A stretch of DNA of 64,000 nucleotides from Flectonema sp. DT1601. Lineage: Eukaryota; Euglenozoa; Diplonemea; Diplonemida; Diplonemidae. Position 1 is the stretch's first letter. The number at the start of each line of letters is the position of its first letter. The stretch is from contig OZ025788.1 in assembly GCA_964019425.1 (NCBI GenBank), positions 744,001 through 808,000 of the forward strand. The letters are read 5' to 3'. The notes beneath the pieces are model-generated. The model was not told where the DNA came from, did no database searches, and worked only from the letters and a program-made list of their open reading frames with translations. Positions 21,601 through 30,200 of this stretch are shown piece by piece. The position numbers and the translations under genes were made by a program.

Positions 21601-22749
21601 GACCGATATTTTAATATTGCGAGACAGTAGTGAAATTGAGAATTCCGTGTGTTCCGTTATATGAAATTGGTCTTCTGTCGGGTCAAGTAATTCAATTGCG
21701 TTGTTAGTAAATACTTTTGCAATAAAAGTTGTAAACACACCATCAACACCTGCATCAGTAATCGCAACACGGTCCCCTCTGGACCATCCTCGACTATTTG
21801 TTATATTATCTGAAAAATCAAAGAACACGAACCTTCCTCCTTTACTAAGATTTGAAACAGGAGCGATCCAAGATTTAAACTCATCACCAACAATTGTTAT
21901 TCGCGACTCTTCCTCACTTTCAATTTTTGATTTATTAGTTGAATCAAAATAGATGGTAGTCTCACTTAGGTGTGGGCATGTTATAGTACCCATCTGAAAA
22001 GATGATTCCCTAGAGAGTATTAAACTACCAATTTCTATGATCCCAGGCTTGTCTAAAACCGTAACTGTCACGTCTACAGGTATTGTTAGATACTCAGTAT
22101 AAGTCCAAATAGTTGGATCTAGGTAGTAGGTACCTGAAGTCATTTCGTAAGGAGGTTCCAAGATGGGTTCCAAGATGTCCTCAACTTGAGGGGCTTTGTT
22201 GCAATTAATTGGATCAAGTTTCCGTTTGAAAGCAAGTCGATTAAAACCTTTACGAGAACAACTTCCTATTTGATTCATCTCATTATTGAATGAATAAGTT
22301 AACACAACTGATCCAGTTAAAGGCCAACGAGGTATCACTTTCCAATACCACGTACCACCATAGTCTTCGAATGAGGTCCAAGTTGTAGTGTCCCAGGTGT
22401 ATTTGTAAAGATGTTCTGAAGTTAGTTGGAATCCTACAGCAATATCAGTGTTGATTAAACCTTCCACATGTAGTGATTCAATAGAAGAAAGACTCGTATT
22501 ATAATAAACCTGAATAGCATATACAGCACAACCAACGAGTTCTTTAGGTACTGATAGAGTTCCCTTCGTACCTTCAGAGAAAACTCTTTTGTCAACTCGA
22601 AAGAAAAGATTCGAAGTTGAGGACATCTGTTCCGTAACTTCATCAGTGACAGAAACGGTTTTTACTCGGGTGGCACATCTTTCCTTGTATTCCTCGGTAA
22701 ATGCAATCTGGAGTACAGCCAACAATATAACTGTGATGCCAGCTTGCAT
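18634..22749 (-). CDS. Receptor-like protein kinase with beta-helix ectodomain, copy A
   Basis: 1371 residues from ATG 22747-22749. I chose this start because the acceptor TTTCTTTTCCTTACTCAG ends 20 nt upstream and a good signal peptide (MQAGITVILLAVLQIAF) follows; the frame is open further upstream without an ATG. Ectodomain (about 25-1025) is rich in N-glycosylation sites. A G8-like stretch (GSLIL...FQMGTITCPHL) and later repeated hydrophobic/Asn strands (FIGNKI, FDSNIF) suggest a right-handed beta-helix as in PKHD1/CEMIP-type proteins; this is tentative. A single TM lies near 1030-1052. The STE11-like kinase has GKGSFG, VAVKQI, HRDIKGVN, DFG and GTPRWMAPEV, so all catalytic residues are present. 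The C-terminus reads DITLCD; the last codons and stop come from the inverted spacer. Ligand unknown. Confidence 0.92.
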   Translation of the reverse strand: MQAGITVILLAVLQIAFTEEYKERCATRVKTVSVTDEVTEQMSSTSNLFFRVDKRVFSEGTKGTLSVPKELVGCAVYAIQVYYNTSLSSIESLHVEGLINTDIAVGFQLTSEHLYKYTWDTTTWTSFEDYGGTWYWKVIPRWPLTGSVVLTYSFNNEMNQIGSCSRKGFNRLAFKRKLDPINCNKAPQVEDILEPILEPPYEMTSGTYYLDPTIWTYTEYLTIPVDVTVTVLDKPGIIEIGSLILSRESSFQMGTITCPHLSETTIYFDSTNKSKIESEEESRITIVGDEFKSWIAPVSNLSKGGRFVFFDFSDNITNSRGWSRGDRVAITDAGVDGVFTTFIAKVFTNNAIELLDPTEDQFHITEHTEFSISLLSRNIKISVGNYETVSFSRSDTILSNGDHGFFFSGIQTPSMTVITKLSLYLTILEPGEYKLRIRIGISHSNDTIINTINDLSDREEWFLFINVTVSPDSCGSRLRLDLPVNDSAFSHFKKLTELLPKARGDISFLIVVSGLQLGGVGLVDEVGLEPILRIMSSMYNSKLPLTLSAVENVMFMGVEFNDINMGIGSEFSIVESSFWNSSIASTNPISSSINIVGNTMIAGDILAFPLVIFVSTPYMVEVSVSFAYNLLTGGTTRAYGNSAVYVTPKSLFDYFEFIGNKIDSTFHHGGLLMPSSFTGGIIKFDSNIFNCRGFSIALSREEVGQDPTPFLFLNTWVQRGWIIIAYCKHCSVTFDGAILSKKSLIVPTSSPTTFGDSDPPAIVLNNSVIHQSDIRLLRPDSFKLILQNSEFHISDDDYLLIHQPMSSRNNPDSVEKRNSWIRCNSYTDYTNITVLNADKVKKPIVIEDSLLEKGQTFFFQLNRTTPQLLLRGLHNFNRVLEDNEMLITLQFIFPPSFNNSEIRLVFLKREKITRTVSFSCQTEGSNSFGYVVGNGTNDSTVDWVWDISSSTLPNEWQVRGIAPAGEKKALLWLRFNYDDDREVTINDDVPDRSINSFQHLLNADGSTYYVATYNSTISITPPDDVETSPEDVIPISVIVAVVLGVVLVFCLVICGIRRFLKNKLKDISHSEHAVLVSSAETEMNSLKCGEFWSAHSIVGKGSFGVVYEAITNDGATVAVKQIICSRDEARGYQQEFNLIKNLRHPNIIKYLSFESNDFEIFIIMTFYPEGSLSALIEKQSARCLQRNVVRKFTKQILKGVGFLHSHKILHRDIKGVNILISNGVCMLTDFGCLKNWSNTNKPASTVVGTPRWMAPEVIKSGECGYGTKADIWSVGCVVCEMLSGDPPWPLLSSPWEMMYHICNSSPTLKSIVNVDDRNFITLVLNTIPEDRPTVSDLLSHHWISDNSTSSLTNETNQTWRSNTSSDITLCD

Positions 22750-22769
22750 CTCTACCGTCTCAAAGGTGC

Positions 22770-22795
22770 CTGAGTAAGGAAAAGAAAATAAAACT
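22770..22795 (-). promoter_or_regulatory. Splice acceptor before receptor kinase copy A
   Basis: Pyrimidine tract TTTTATTTTCTTTTCC followed by TTACTCAG. The ATG follows after 20 nt. The identical signal is present before copy B (28552-28577). It fits a trans-splice acceptor, though a cis-splice acceptor cannot be excluded. Confidence 0.6.
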
Positions 22796-22927
22796 AAAGC
22801 AACAAACAGCACACCATCAACCTCTGGTAATTATTAAACCCTTATTCTTTATGAAGTATCCTGTCAGAAATCTTTGGTTTTCAAACAATACGCAAACTAT
22901 TTGGGTGACAACTCTTATTTCGTGGCG

Positions 22928-22960
<33 letters not shown>

Positions 22961-23343
22961 AGGTTGTAAAAACACTAAATGAGGGCAAAGAAAAGCACTC
23001 GCGAACGAACATTGTTTTGCTATCGAAGGTTGACTTGTTAGATCAATTCAAAAAAAAAAAATAAATAAATAAATAAAAAATACGATGTATGATCATCGTT
23101 CAAAAACAAGTGGGAAATCGATATCGGCGTGTATGTGTAAAATGACTACTCTCAACTGTATCATAAGTGTAATAAGCTAACCTTGGGAAACACGATTGGC
23201 CAATAATTCCAACGTAATCAGCAAAGACATCAATTCCATTAAAATTCCAATTACTCGCTGCCATTAGAACCAGAGCCAACCAGTAACACTTCAGTCAATA
23301 CGACCTGAAGTTCTAAATCGCATCCATCTGTCGGAAAGTACTC

Positions 23344-23407
23344 TCAGTGGTGTTTATGAAGGTGCATTGTAAGACTGTGCAGTCCTGTGTGCATGTGAGG
23401 GTTTGCC
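23344..23407 (-). pseudogene. 3' fragment of the His-rich secreted protein gene
   Basis: Identical to the end of the intact gene at 29126-29461 (encoding the tail around NPHMHTG...HLHKHH), cut at the duplication junction. It is a breakpoint relic without a start. Confidence 0.85.
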
Positions 23408-23450
23408 TAAAAACCCACCACAAGTGAAAATCTGCATCTGATTTTTGCAT

Positions 23451-23714
23451 CTAAAACCGTCGTTTTATTTTACGATAGGAGGCTTCGAAGGGAAAAATTA
23501 CACCCCGGCGGTCTACGGGCTCTTCAGGAGTCCATCCTGCATCCTCGGCGGCTTCGGTGCACTGCTGCTCCACAGGCAGGGTCGCTCTAATTTCTTGCCC
23601 CAATATTGAGCCCTGGTAAAAAAATGTTGAGTATAGCTGCCCACATTCAACTGATACTAGTAAGAAAAATCCTCTCGGAAATCTCCCAAAAAAAAAAGCA
23701 CTCCGAACACGCAT
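23451..23714 (-). CDS. Small ORF of unknown function, open copy
   Basis: 87 residues from ATG 23712-23714; an acceptor-like CCCCAG lies 3 nt upstream. The first 30 residues are hydrophobic/basic (FFFGRFPRGFFLLVS), then a GC-rich half encodes LPVEQQCTEAAEDAG and ends SYRKIKRRF. The GC-rich half differs from the AT-rich surroundings and is preceded by TTTTTTTACCAG, which itself looks like an intron acceptor, so it may be the last exon of a captured gene and not a free gene. The unit A copy is interrupted by a stop. I do not recognise the family. Confidence 0.4.
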   Translation of the reverse strand: MRVRSAFFFGRFPRGFFLLVSVECGQLYSTFFYQGSILGQEIRATLPVEQQCTEAAEDAGWTPEEPVDRRGVIFPFEASYRKIKRRF

Positions 23715-23726
23715 CACCTGGGGAAT

Positions 23727-23750
23727 CCAGGTTCGATTCCTGGCGGGTGC
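23727..23750 (+). other. tRNA-like 3' half (T-arm and acceptor strand)
   Basis: CCAGG-TTCGATT-CCTGG forms a perfect 5-bp T-stem with a canonical 7-nt T-loop, followed by the acceptor-like strand CGGGTGC. No matching 5' half (GCACCCG) with D- and anticodon arms lies at the right distance, so it is not a complete tRNA gene. These bases are missing in unit A. It may be a tRNA relic or the B-box of a SINE-type element. Confidence 0.55.
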
Positions 23751-23798
23751 AATTTTTGAGATTCAAGTGAGTTCCACTTACGAAAAAAAAAAATGCCT

Positions 23799-23831
23799 GA
23801 GCGTGAAAGAATGTTACCATACTTCACGCTC
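23799..23831. other. Hairpin beside inversion breakpoint, unit B
   Basis: Same GAGCGTGAA/TTCACGCTC stem as 17696-17728; one base differs in the loop, none in the stem. Confidence 0.7.
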
Positions 23832-23839
23832 GCAACGGG

Positions 23840-24423
23840 TGTGACTAACTAAACCGAGACATGATGTCAGCTCAGTTGCTTTCCCCTTTTTTTCTTGTCA
23901 TATTCGTGCGTTTACCCATCCCTTAGTCTACTGTATCATAACTAATGTTTATTTTAGTAAACTTCGGCATAATACAGATATTTATTCCTGCAAACATACT
24001 CAAACTCCCCTTCTTGTACGGTCCCTTCTGTGTTTACGTTTTTTTGTAAACATACCTTGATTTGCCAATATTGCGTAACAGTTTCCTTTTTTTTTTTTTC
24101 CTCCTCGTTATTATTCATTCTGGAGGCGATGTATTGGGCTCCTTGCCTTTAGCAAAATCATTGAGTTCCGCACAAAGTCTTATTATTGCCAGATGGGATG
24201 TTGTTATTGAAAGAAATCAACTGAATGACGTCTGTTGGTTATATCTGACTAAAAAAAAACAGTGCTGGTTCTCTTTTTAAAAAAACCTTTCTTATTTTAC
24301 TCTATCTTGGCTTCTTAGGGAAAATTTACACTTGCAGTGAAAATCAGAAAGTACAGTATTTCACTCCTGGGCTGAGCATGAAGTGTTTTTTACCGAATTT
24401 AATTGCACGCATTTTGGGTTAGG
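23840..24423 (-). other. Spacer, orientation 2 (inverted relative to unit A)
   Basis: 584 bp, reverse complement of the unit A spacer, bounded by the same outer flanks (AACGGG and AGAGAGTAATATC). Starts GTGACTAAC and ends GGTTAGG. The kinase gene reads into its right edge and stops at the TAA of CTAAC. Confidence 0.9.
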
Positions 24424-27400
24424 AGAGAGTAATATCAGAACTCGTATTGCTTCTCCATGTTTGGTTAGTCTCATTTGTTAAACTAGAAGTGCTATTATCT
24501 GAAATCCAATGATGTGATAAGAGGTCGGAAACTGTTGGTCTGTCCTCAGGTATTGTATTCAACACGAGAGTAATAAAGTTTCGATCATCAACGTTAACAA
24601 TTGATTTCAACGTTGGAGAAGAGTTACAAATATGATACATCATTTCCCATGGGCTTGATAATAAAGGCCAAGGAGGATCCCCACTTAGCATTTCACATAC
24701 AACACATCCAACAGACCAAATGTCTGCTTTGGTTCCGTAACCGCATTCTCCACTTTTTATTACTTCAGGTGCCATCCAGCGTGGGGTTCCAACCACGGTA
24801 GAAGCGGGTTTGTTGGTGTTGCTCCAATTTTTTAAACATCCGAAGTCAGTTAACATACAAACCCCGTTACTTATTAATATGTTAACTCCCTTTATATCTC
24901 TGTGAAGAATCTTGTGACTATGAAGAAATCCAACTCCCTTGAGAATTTGTTTTGTGAATTTTCTAACAACATTCCGTTGCAAGCAACGTGCTGATTGTTT
25001 TTCAATCAATGCTGAAAGAGAACCCTCTGGATAAAAAGTCATTATTATAAAAATTTCAAAATCATTGGATTCAAAAGATAAGTACTTTATTATGTTTGGG
25101 TGTCGTAGATTCTTTATCAGGTTAAACTCTTGTTGATAACCTCTAGCTTCATCACGAGAGCATATAATCTGTTTTACTGCTACTGTGGCACCATCGTTTG
25201 TAATCGCTTCATAAACTACTCCAAATGATCCTTTTCCGACTATGCTATGAGCAGACCAGAATTCACCACATTTTAATGAGTTCATTTCCGTTTCCGCAGA
25301 TGAAACCAAGACAGCGTGTTCACTATGACTGATGTCTTTCAGTTTGTTTTTTAGAAATCTTCGAATGCCGCAGATGACCAGACAGAATACTAAAACAACA
25401 CCAAGAACAACAGCAACAATAACAGAAATAGGAATAACATCCTCTGGAGACGTTTCCACATCATCAGGCGGTGTTATAGATATTGTTGAGTTATAAGTTG
25501 CGACGTAGTAAGTCGACCCATCAGCATTAAGTAAATGTTGAAAACTGTTTATAGAGCGATCAGGAACATCATCGTTGATGGTTACTTTACGATCGTCGTC
25601 ATAATTAAACCGCAGCCACAGCAAAGCCTTTTCCTCTCCTGCCGGAGCTATTCCTCGAACCTGCCACTCGTTTGGCAGTGTCGATGAGGAAATATCCCAA
25701 ACCCAGTCAACAGTTGGATCGTTGGTTCCATTCCCAACGACATAACCAAAGCTGTTGCTACCTTCTGTTTGACATGAGAACGAAACAGTTCTGGTTATCT
25801 TCTCTCGTTTGAGAAAAACTAATCTTATTTCCGAATTATTAAACGAAGGAGGGAATATAAACTGCAGAGTAATCAACATTTCATTGTCTTCAAGAACTCG
25901 GTTGAAATTATGCAGCCCTCTCAACAGCAACTGAGGAGTGGTTCGGTTGAGTTGAAAGAAGAATGTTTGTCCTTTTTCAAGTAGCGAGTCTTCTATAACG
26001 ATAGGTTTCTTTACTTTATCTGCATTTAATACAGTTATATTGGCGTAGTCTGTGTATGAATTACATCGGATCCAGCTGTTTCTTTTTTCGACACTATCAG
26101 GATTGTTTCTTGATGACATCGGCTGATGGATAAGAAGATAGTCGTCGTCGCTGATGTGAAATTCTGAATTTTGTAATATCAATTTAAAAGAATCTGGTCT
26201 TAACAACCTGATATCTGACTGGTGAATTACCGAATTATTCAATACTATCGCTGGAGGGTCGCTATCACCGAAAGTAGTAGGTGAGCTAGTTGGGACTATA
26301 AGTGATTTCTTTGACAAGATTGCACCATCAAACGTAACTAAGCAGTGCTTGCAATATGCTATAATAATCCAGCCCCGTTGAACCCAAGTATTTAAAAATA
26401 AAAATGGCCTTGGATAATGCCCCACTTCCTCTCTACTTAATCCAATAGAAAATCCACGACAATTAAAAATATTTGAATCGAATTTTATTTTTCCACCCGT
26501 GAAGGATGACGGCATTAAAAGTCCGCCGTGATGAAACGTTGAATCAATTTTATTACCAATAAATTCAAAATAGTAATACAACGATTTCGGCGTAACATAA
26601 ATTGCACTATTACCGTAAGCCCTCGCGGTGCCTCCAGTCAACAAGTTGTAAGCGAAAGATACAGAAACTTCAACCATAAATGGGGTGCTTAAGAATATGA
26701 CGAGCGGAAAAGCAAGAATATCTCCAGCTATCATCGTGTTTCCAACAATGTTTATGCTTGAACTAATTGGATTTGTACTGGCAATAGACGAATTCCAAAA
26801 TGAGCTTTCTACAATGCTAAATTCCGATCCGATACCCATATTGATGTCATTAAATTCCACACCCATAAACATCACATTTTCCACAGCTGACAACATCACA
26901 GGTAATTTTGAATTATACATGGAGGACATTATTCTCAAGATTGGTTCTAATCCTACTTCATCCACGAGACCAACCCCTCCAAGTTGTAAGCCACTCACTA
27001 CTATTAGAAATGAAATATCACCTCGTGCTTTTGGAAGTAGTTCCGTCAGTTTTTTAAAATGACTAAAAGCTGAATCATTTACCGGGAGATCTAACCTTAA
27101 TCTACTACCACAGGAATCAGGTGAGACTGTTACGTTTATAAATAAAAACCATTCTTCTCTATCAGAAAGGTCATTGATTGTGTTGATAATAGTATCATTA
27201 GAGTGTGAGATTCCTATGCGAATTCGAAGTTTGTATTCACCAGGTTCTAAGATTGTTAGATAGAGAGATAATTTAGTTATTACTGTCATTGAGGGGGTTT
27301 GTATCCCAGAGAAGAAAAACCCATGATCACCATTTGAAAGAATCGTATCAGATCGTGAAAACGAAACAGTTTCGTAGTTTCCGACCGATATTTTAATATT

Positions 27401-28531
27401 GCGAGACAGTAGTGAAATTGAGAATTCCGTGTGTTCCGTTATATGAAATTGGTCTTCTGTCGGGTCAAGTAATTCAATTGCGTTGTTAGTAAATACTTTT
27501 GCAATAAAAGTTGTAAACACACCATCAACACCTGCATCAGTAATCGCAACACGGTCCCCTCTGGACCATCCTCGACTATTTGTTATATTATCTGAAAAAT
27601 CAAAGAACACGAACCTTCCTCCTTTACTAAGATTTGAAACAGGAGCGATCCAAGATTTAAACTCATCACCAACAATTGTTATTCGCGACTCTTCCTCACT
27701 TTCAATTTTTGATTTATTAGTTGAATCAAAATAGATGGTAGTCTCACTTAGGTGTGGGCATGTTATAGTACCCATCTGAAAAGATGATTCCCTAGAGAGT
27801 ATTAAACTACCAATTTCTATGATCCCAGGCTTGTCTAAAACCGTAACTGTCACGTCTACAGGTATTGTTAGATACTCAGTATAAGTCCAAATAGTTGGAT
27901 CTAGGTAGTAGGTACCTGAAGTCATTTCGTAAGGAGGTTCCAAGATGGGTTCCAAGATGTCCTCAACTTGAGGGGCTTTGTTGCAATTAATTGGATCAAG
28001 TTTCCGTTTGAAAGCAAGTCGATTAAAACCTTTACGAGAACAACTTCCTATTTGATTCATCTCATTATTGAATGAATAAGTTAACACAACTGATCCAGTT
28101 AAAGGCCAACGAGGTATCACTTTCCAATACCACGTACCACCATAGTCTTCGAATGAGGTCCAAGTTGTAGTGTCCCAGGTGTATTTGTAAAGATGTTCTG
28201 AAGTTAGTTGGAATCCTACAGCAATATCAGTGTTGATTAAACCTTCCACATGTAGTGATTCAATAGAAGAAAGACTCGTATTATAATAAACCTGAATAGC
28301 ATATACAGCACAACCAACGAGTTCTTTAGGTACTGATAGAGTTCCCTTCGTACCTTCAGAGAAAACTCTTTTGTCAACTCGAAAGAAAAGATTCGAAGTT
28401 GAGGACATCTGTTCCGTAACTTCATCAGTGACAGAAACGGTTTTTACTCGGGTGGCACATCTTTCCTTGTATTCCTCGGTAAATGCAATCTGGAGTACAG
28501 CCAACAATATAACTGTGATGCCAGCTTGCAT
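24419..28531 (-). CDS. Receptor-like protein kinase with beta-helix ectodomain, copy B
   Basis: 1370 residues from ATG 28529-28531, with the same signal peptide, ectodomain, TM and complete STE11-like kinase as copy A. By eye the first ~540 residues and the kinase domain are identical in the two proteins. Differences cluster in the ectodomain at about residues 545-735 (for example LPLTLS/LPVMLS, SLFDYF/SLYYYF, GQDPTP/GHYPRP), with four more before the TM. The C-terminus reads DITLS instead of DITLCD because the spacer behind it is inverted. Recent tandem paralogue; catalytic motifs intact. Confidence 0.92.
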   Translation of the reverse strand: MQAGITVILLAVLQIAFTEEYKERCATRVKTVSVTDEVTEQMSSTSNLFFRVDKRVFSEGTKGTLSVPKELVGCAVYAIQVYYNTSLSSIESLHVEGLINTDIAVGFQLTSEHLYKYTWDTTTWTSFEDYGGTWYWKVIPRWPLTGSVVLTYSFNNEMNQIGSCSRKGFNRLAFKRKLDPINCNKAPQVEDILEPILEPPYEMTSGTYYLDPTIWTYTEYLTIPVDVTVTVLDKPGIIEIGSLILSRESSFQMGTITCPHLSETTIYFDSTNKSKIESEEESRITIVGDEFKSWIAPVSNLSKGGRFVFFDFSDNITNSRGWSRGDRVAITDAGVDGVFTTFIAKVFTNNAIELLDPTEDQFHITEHTEFSISLLSRNIKISVGNYETVSFSRSDTILSNGDHGFFFSGIQTPSMTVITKLSLYLTILEPGEYKLRIRIGISHSNDTIINTINDLSDREEWFLFINVTVSPDSCGSRLRLDLPVNDSAFSHFKKLTELLPKARGDISFLIVVSGLQLGGVGLVDEVGLEPILRIMSSMYNSKLPVMLSAVENVMFMGVEFNDINMGIGSEFSIVESSFWNSSIASTNPISSSINIVGNTMIAGDILAFPLVIFLSTPFMVEVSVSFAYNLLTGGTARAYGNSAIYVTPKSLYYYFEFIGNKIDSTFHHGGLLMPSSFTGGKIKFDSNIFNCRGFSIGLSREEVGHYPRPFLFLNTWVQRGWIIIAYCKHCLVTFDGAILSKKSLIVPTSSPTTFGDSDPPAIVLNNSVIHQSDIRLLRPDSFKLILQNSEFHISDDDYLLIHQPMSSRNNPDSVEKRNSWIRCNSYTDYANITVLNADKVKKPIVIEDSLLEKGQTFFFQLNRTTPQLLLRGLHNFNRVLEDNEMLITLQFIFPPSFNNSEIRLVFLKREKITRTVSFSCQTEGSNSFGYVVGNGTNDPTVDWVWDISSSTLPNEWQVRGIAPAGEEKALLWLRFNYDDDRKVTINDDVPDRSINSFQHLLNADGSTYYVATYNSTISITPPDDVETSPEDVIPISVIVAVVLGVVLVFCLVICGIRRFLKNKLKDISHSEHAVLVSSAETEMNSLKCGEFWSAHSIVGKGSFGVVYEAITNDGATVAVKQIICSRDEARGYQQEFNLIKNLRHPNIIKYLSFESNDFEIFIIMTFYPEGSLSALIEKQSARCLQRNVVRKFTKQILKGVGFLHSHKILHRDIKGVNILISNGVCMLTDFGCLKNWSNTNKPASTVVGTPRWMAPEVIKSGECGYGTKADIWSVGCVVCEMLSGDPPWPLLSSPWEMMYHICNSSPTLKSIVNVDDRNFITLVLNTIPEDRPTVSDLLSHHWISDNSTSSLTNETNQTWRSNTSSDITLS

Positions 28532-28709
28532 CTCTACCGTCTCAAAGGTGCCTGAGTAAGGAAAAGAAAATAAAACTAAAGCAACAAACAGCACACCATC
28601 AACCTCTGGTAATTATTAAACCCTTATTCTTTATGAAGTATCCTGTCAGAAATCTTTGGTTTTCAAACAATACGCAAACTATTTGGGTGACAACTCTTAT
28701 TTCGTGGCG

Positions 28710-28742
<33 letters not shown>

Positions 28743-29125
28743 AGGTTGTAAAAACACTAAATGAGGGCAAAGAAAAGCACTCGCGAACGAACATTGTTTT
28801 GCTATCGAAGGTTGACTTGTTAGATCAATTCAAAAAAAAAAAATAAATAAATAAATAAAAAATACGATGTATGATCATCGTTCAAAAACAAGTGGGAAAT
28901 CGATATCGGCGTGTATGTGTAAAATGACTACTCTCAACTGTATCATAAGTGTAATAAGCTAACCTTGGGAAACACGATTGGCCAATAATTCCAACGTAAT
29001 CAGCAAAGACATCAATTCCATTAAAATTCCAATTACTCGCTGCCATTAGAACCAGAGCCAACCAGTAACACTTCAGTCAATACGACCTGAAGTTCTAAAT
29101 CGCATCCATCTGTCGGAAAGTACTC

Positions 29126-29461
29126 TCAGTGGTGTTTATGAAGGTGCATTGTAAGACTGTGCAGTCCTGTGTGCATGTGAGGGTTTGCCGAATGCTTGTT
29201 AACCTCACCCGTCACCGAATTTAAAGAGAAGTGATCCATTCCTTTGGAATTATTCATTGAAGGGAGTGACCCAATACTAATGTGATGATTTAGCTTTGAT
29301 ACTTTCTTAACTTTCCCGTGAGCTCCATGCTTGTGGAGATGATTAACCTTGTGTGAGTGTCCCGATTCAGGCTTAGTCATTGTGTGTGTCGTTAGTCTAT
29401 GAAGAAAGAGAATGATAACCAAAATACAATAAAAACCACTAAAGACTTTGCTTCGTCCCAT
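29126..29461 (-). CDS. Histidine-rich small secreted protein
   Basis: 111 residues with a hydrophobic N-terminal segment (YCILVIILFLH) that fits a signal peptide. The mature part has about 18 His, many as HxH or HxxH (HSHKVNHLHKHGAHG, HLHKHH), plus many Lys and no Cys. Such composition suggests binding of Zn, Cu or Ni, or of polyanions; no family is recognised. The 3' end is duplicated as a fragment at 23344-23407, because the right edge of the tandem duplication lies within this gene. It is the next gene upstream (in transcription) of the receptor kinase pair. Confidence 0.7.
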   Translation of the reverse strand: MGRSKVFSGFYCILVIILFLHRLTTHTMTKPESGHSHKVNHLHKHGAHGKVKKVSKLNHHISIGSLPSMNNSKGMDHFSLNSVTGEVNKHSANPHMHTGLHSLTMHLHKHH

Positions 29462-29680
29462 CGAAATTCCTTAACGATGATCAGCGAGCATGAGGTGTTT
29501 TCAAACAAATACTTAGGACGGCTCCAAATTTCGGAGGGCAACCAAACATGGGCAATCAATAAATATTCAAATTGGTTTTTTTTTTTTTTTTTTCCCCCGA
29601 AATCAGATAATCAATATTAAAAGCGCCCTTTCAAACGCCCTCCAAATTTGGGGGTGCAACTTTGACAATGTATGAACAAT

Positions 29681-29723
29681 AACAAGTACTTGACTGAAAG
29701 AAAAAAAACAGTTTGTAGTTGTT
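29681..29723. repeat. Dispersed motif, copy 1
   Basis: CAAGTACTTGACTGAAA, an A-rich stretch, then AGTTTGTAGTTGTT. The same order occurs at 34919-34951 with a shorter A-rich stretch. Confidence 0.5.
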
Positions 29724-29782
29724 TATCAAATTTGGGAGAAAATCCTAAGTACACTTTCTTTCAAAAAAAAAAAAAAAAAAAC

Positions 29783-29818
29783 AGAAAAGAAAAGAAAAGA
29801 AAAGAAAAGAAAAGAAAA
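29783..29818. repeat. AAAAG microsatellite
   Basis: About seven tandem AAAAG units following a poly(A) run. Confidence 0.9.
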
Positions 29819-30200
29819 ATCGATTTTCAATTCTTCTTTGTTCCACTATTTTTGTCTGTTTATTATTTTCTTTTACGGGTTTGGGCTGTTCATGACTGCC
29901 AAACTGAGAACAATTTTGCATGCTTGCAATCCTATTTCTATTCCCTTCGTCGGAGACTAAAAGAAATAGGACTGTTCACATGAATCTTGTTTCTTGCCAC
30001 AAAGATCGCAAGCAAGCAGTGAGCGATTCGTTTTTATATGTGGCTTATAATTGCAAAAACCTACCAGGTTAGAAAATGGTGTAGTTGCGGTGCAAAAAAA
30101 ACAAAAAAAGAAAAGAAAAAAAACAGGGGAAAGAGAGAGAGATTAAAAATGTGTGTTTCTATTGTTTTGAGTATAAGTTGAAGACTCGTCGAAGATAATT

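Larger units (their letters stand above)
17317..23407. repeat. Tandem duplication, unit A (about 6.1 kb)
   Basis: Starts at TAAAAACCCACCAC and ends inside a truncated copy of the His-rich gene (GGGTTTGCC). It contains, on the minus strand, the 87-residue ORF relic, the spacer, receptor kinase copy A, and about 600 bp of its 5' flank. Unit B follows directly. The junction at 23407/23408 joins GTTTGCC to TAAAAACCC. Confidence 0.95.
23408..29189. repeat. Tandem duplication, unit B (about 5.8 kb)
   Basis: Starts TAAAAACCCACCAC at the junction and ends at GGGTTTGCC inside the intact His-rich gene. Colinear with unit A except that the spacer 23840-24423 is inverted and 335 bp shorter, and that unit B holds 24 extra bp with a tRNA-like T-arm. 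Kinase and 5' flank are nearly identical to unit A. Confidence 0.95.
29462..30200. other. Intergenic with simple repeats
   Basis: Holds a poly(T) run near 29577-29594, an imperfect inverted repeat (CCAAATTTCGGAGGGC near 29524 against GCCCTCCAAATTTGGG near 29637), a dispersed motif (29681-29723) and an AAAAG microsatellite. No gene seen. Confidence 0.65.

Noticed and set aside
23688-23750. Possible complete tRNA gene around the T-arm
   Set aside because: Only about 53 bases separate the nearest partial acceptor match (GCACTCC) and the 3' strand; there is no room for D- and anticodon arms and the pairing has mismatches.
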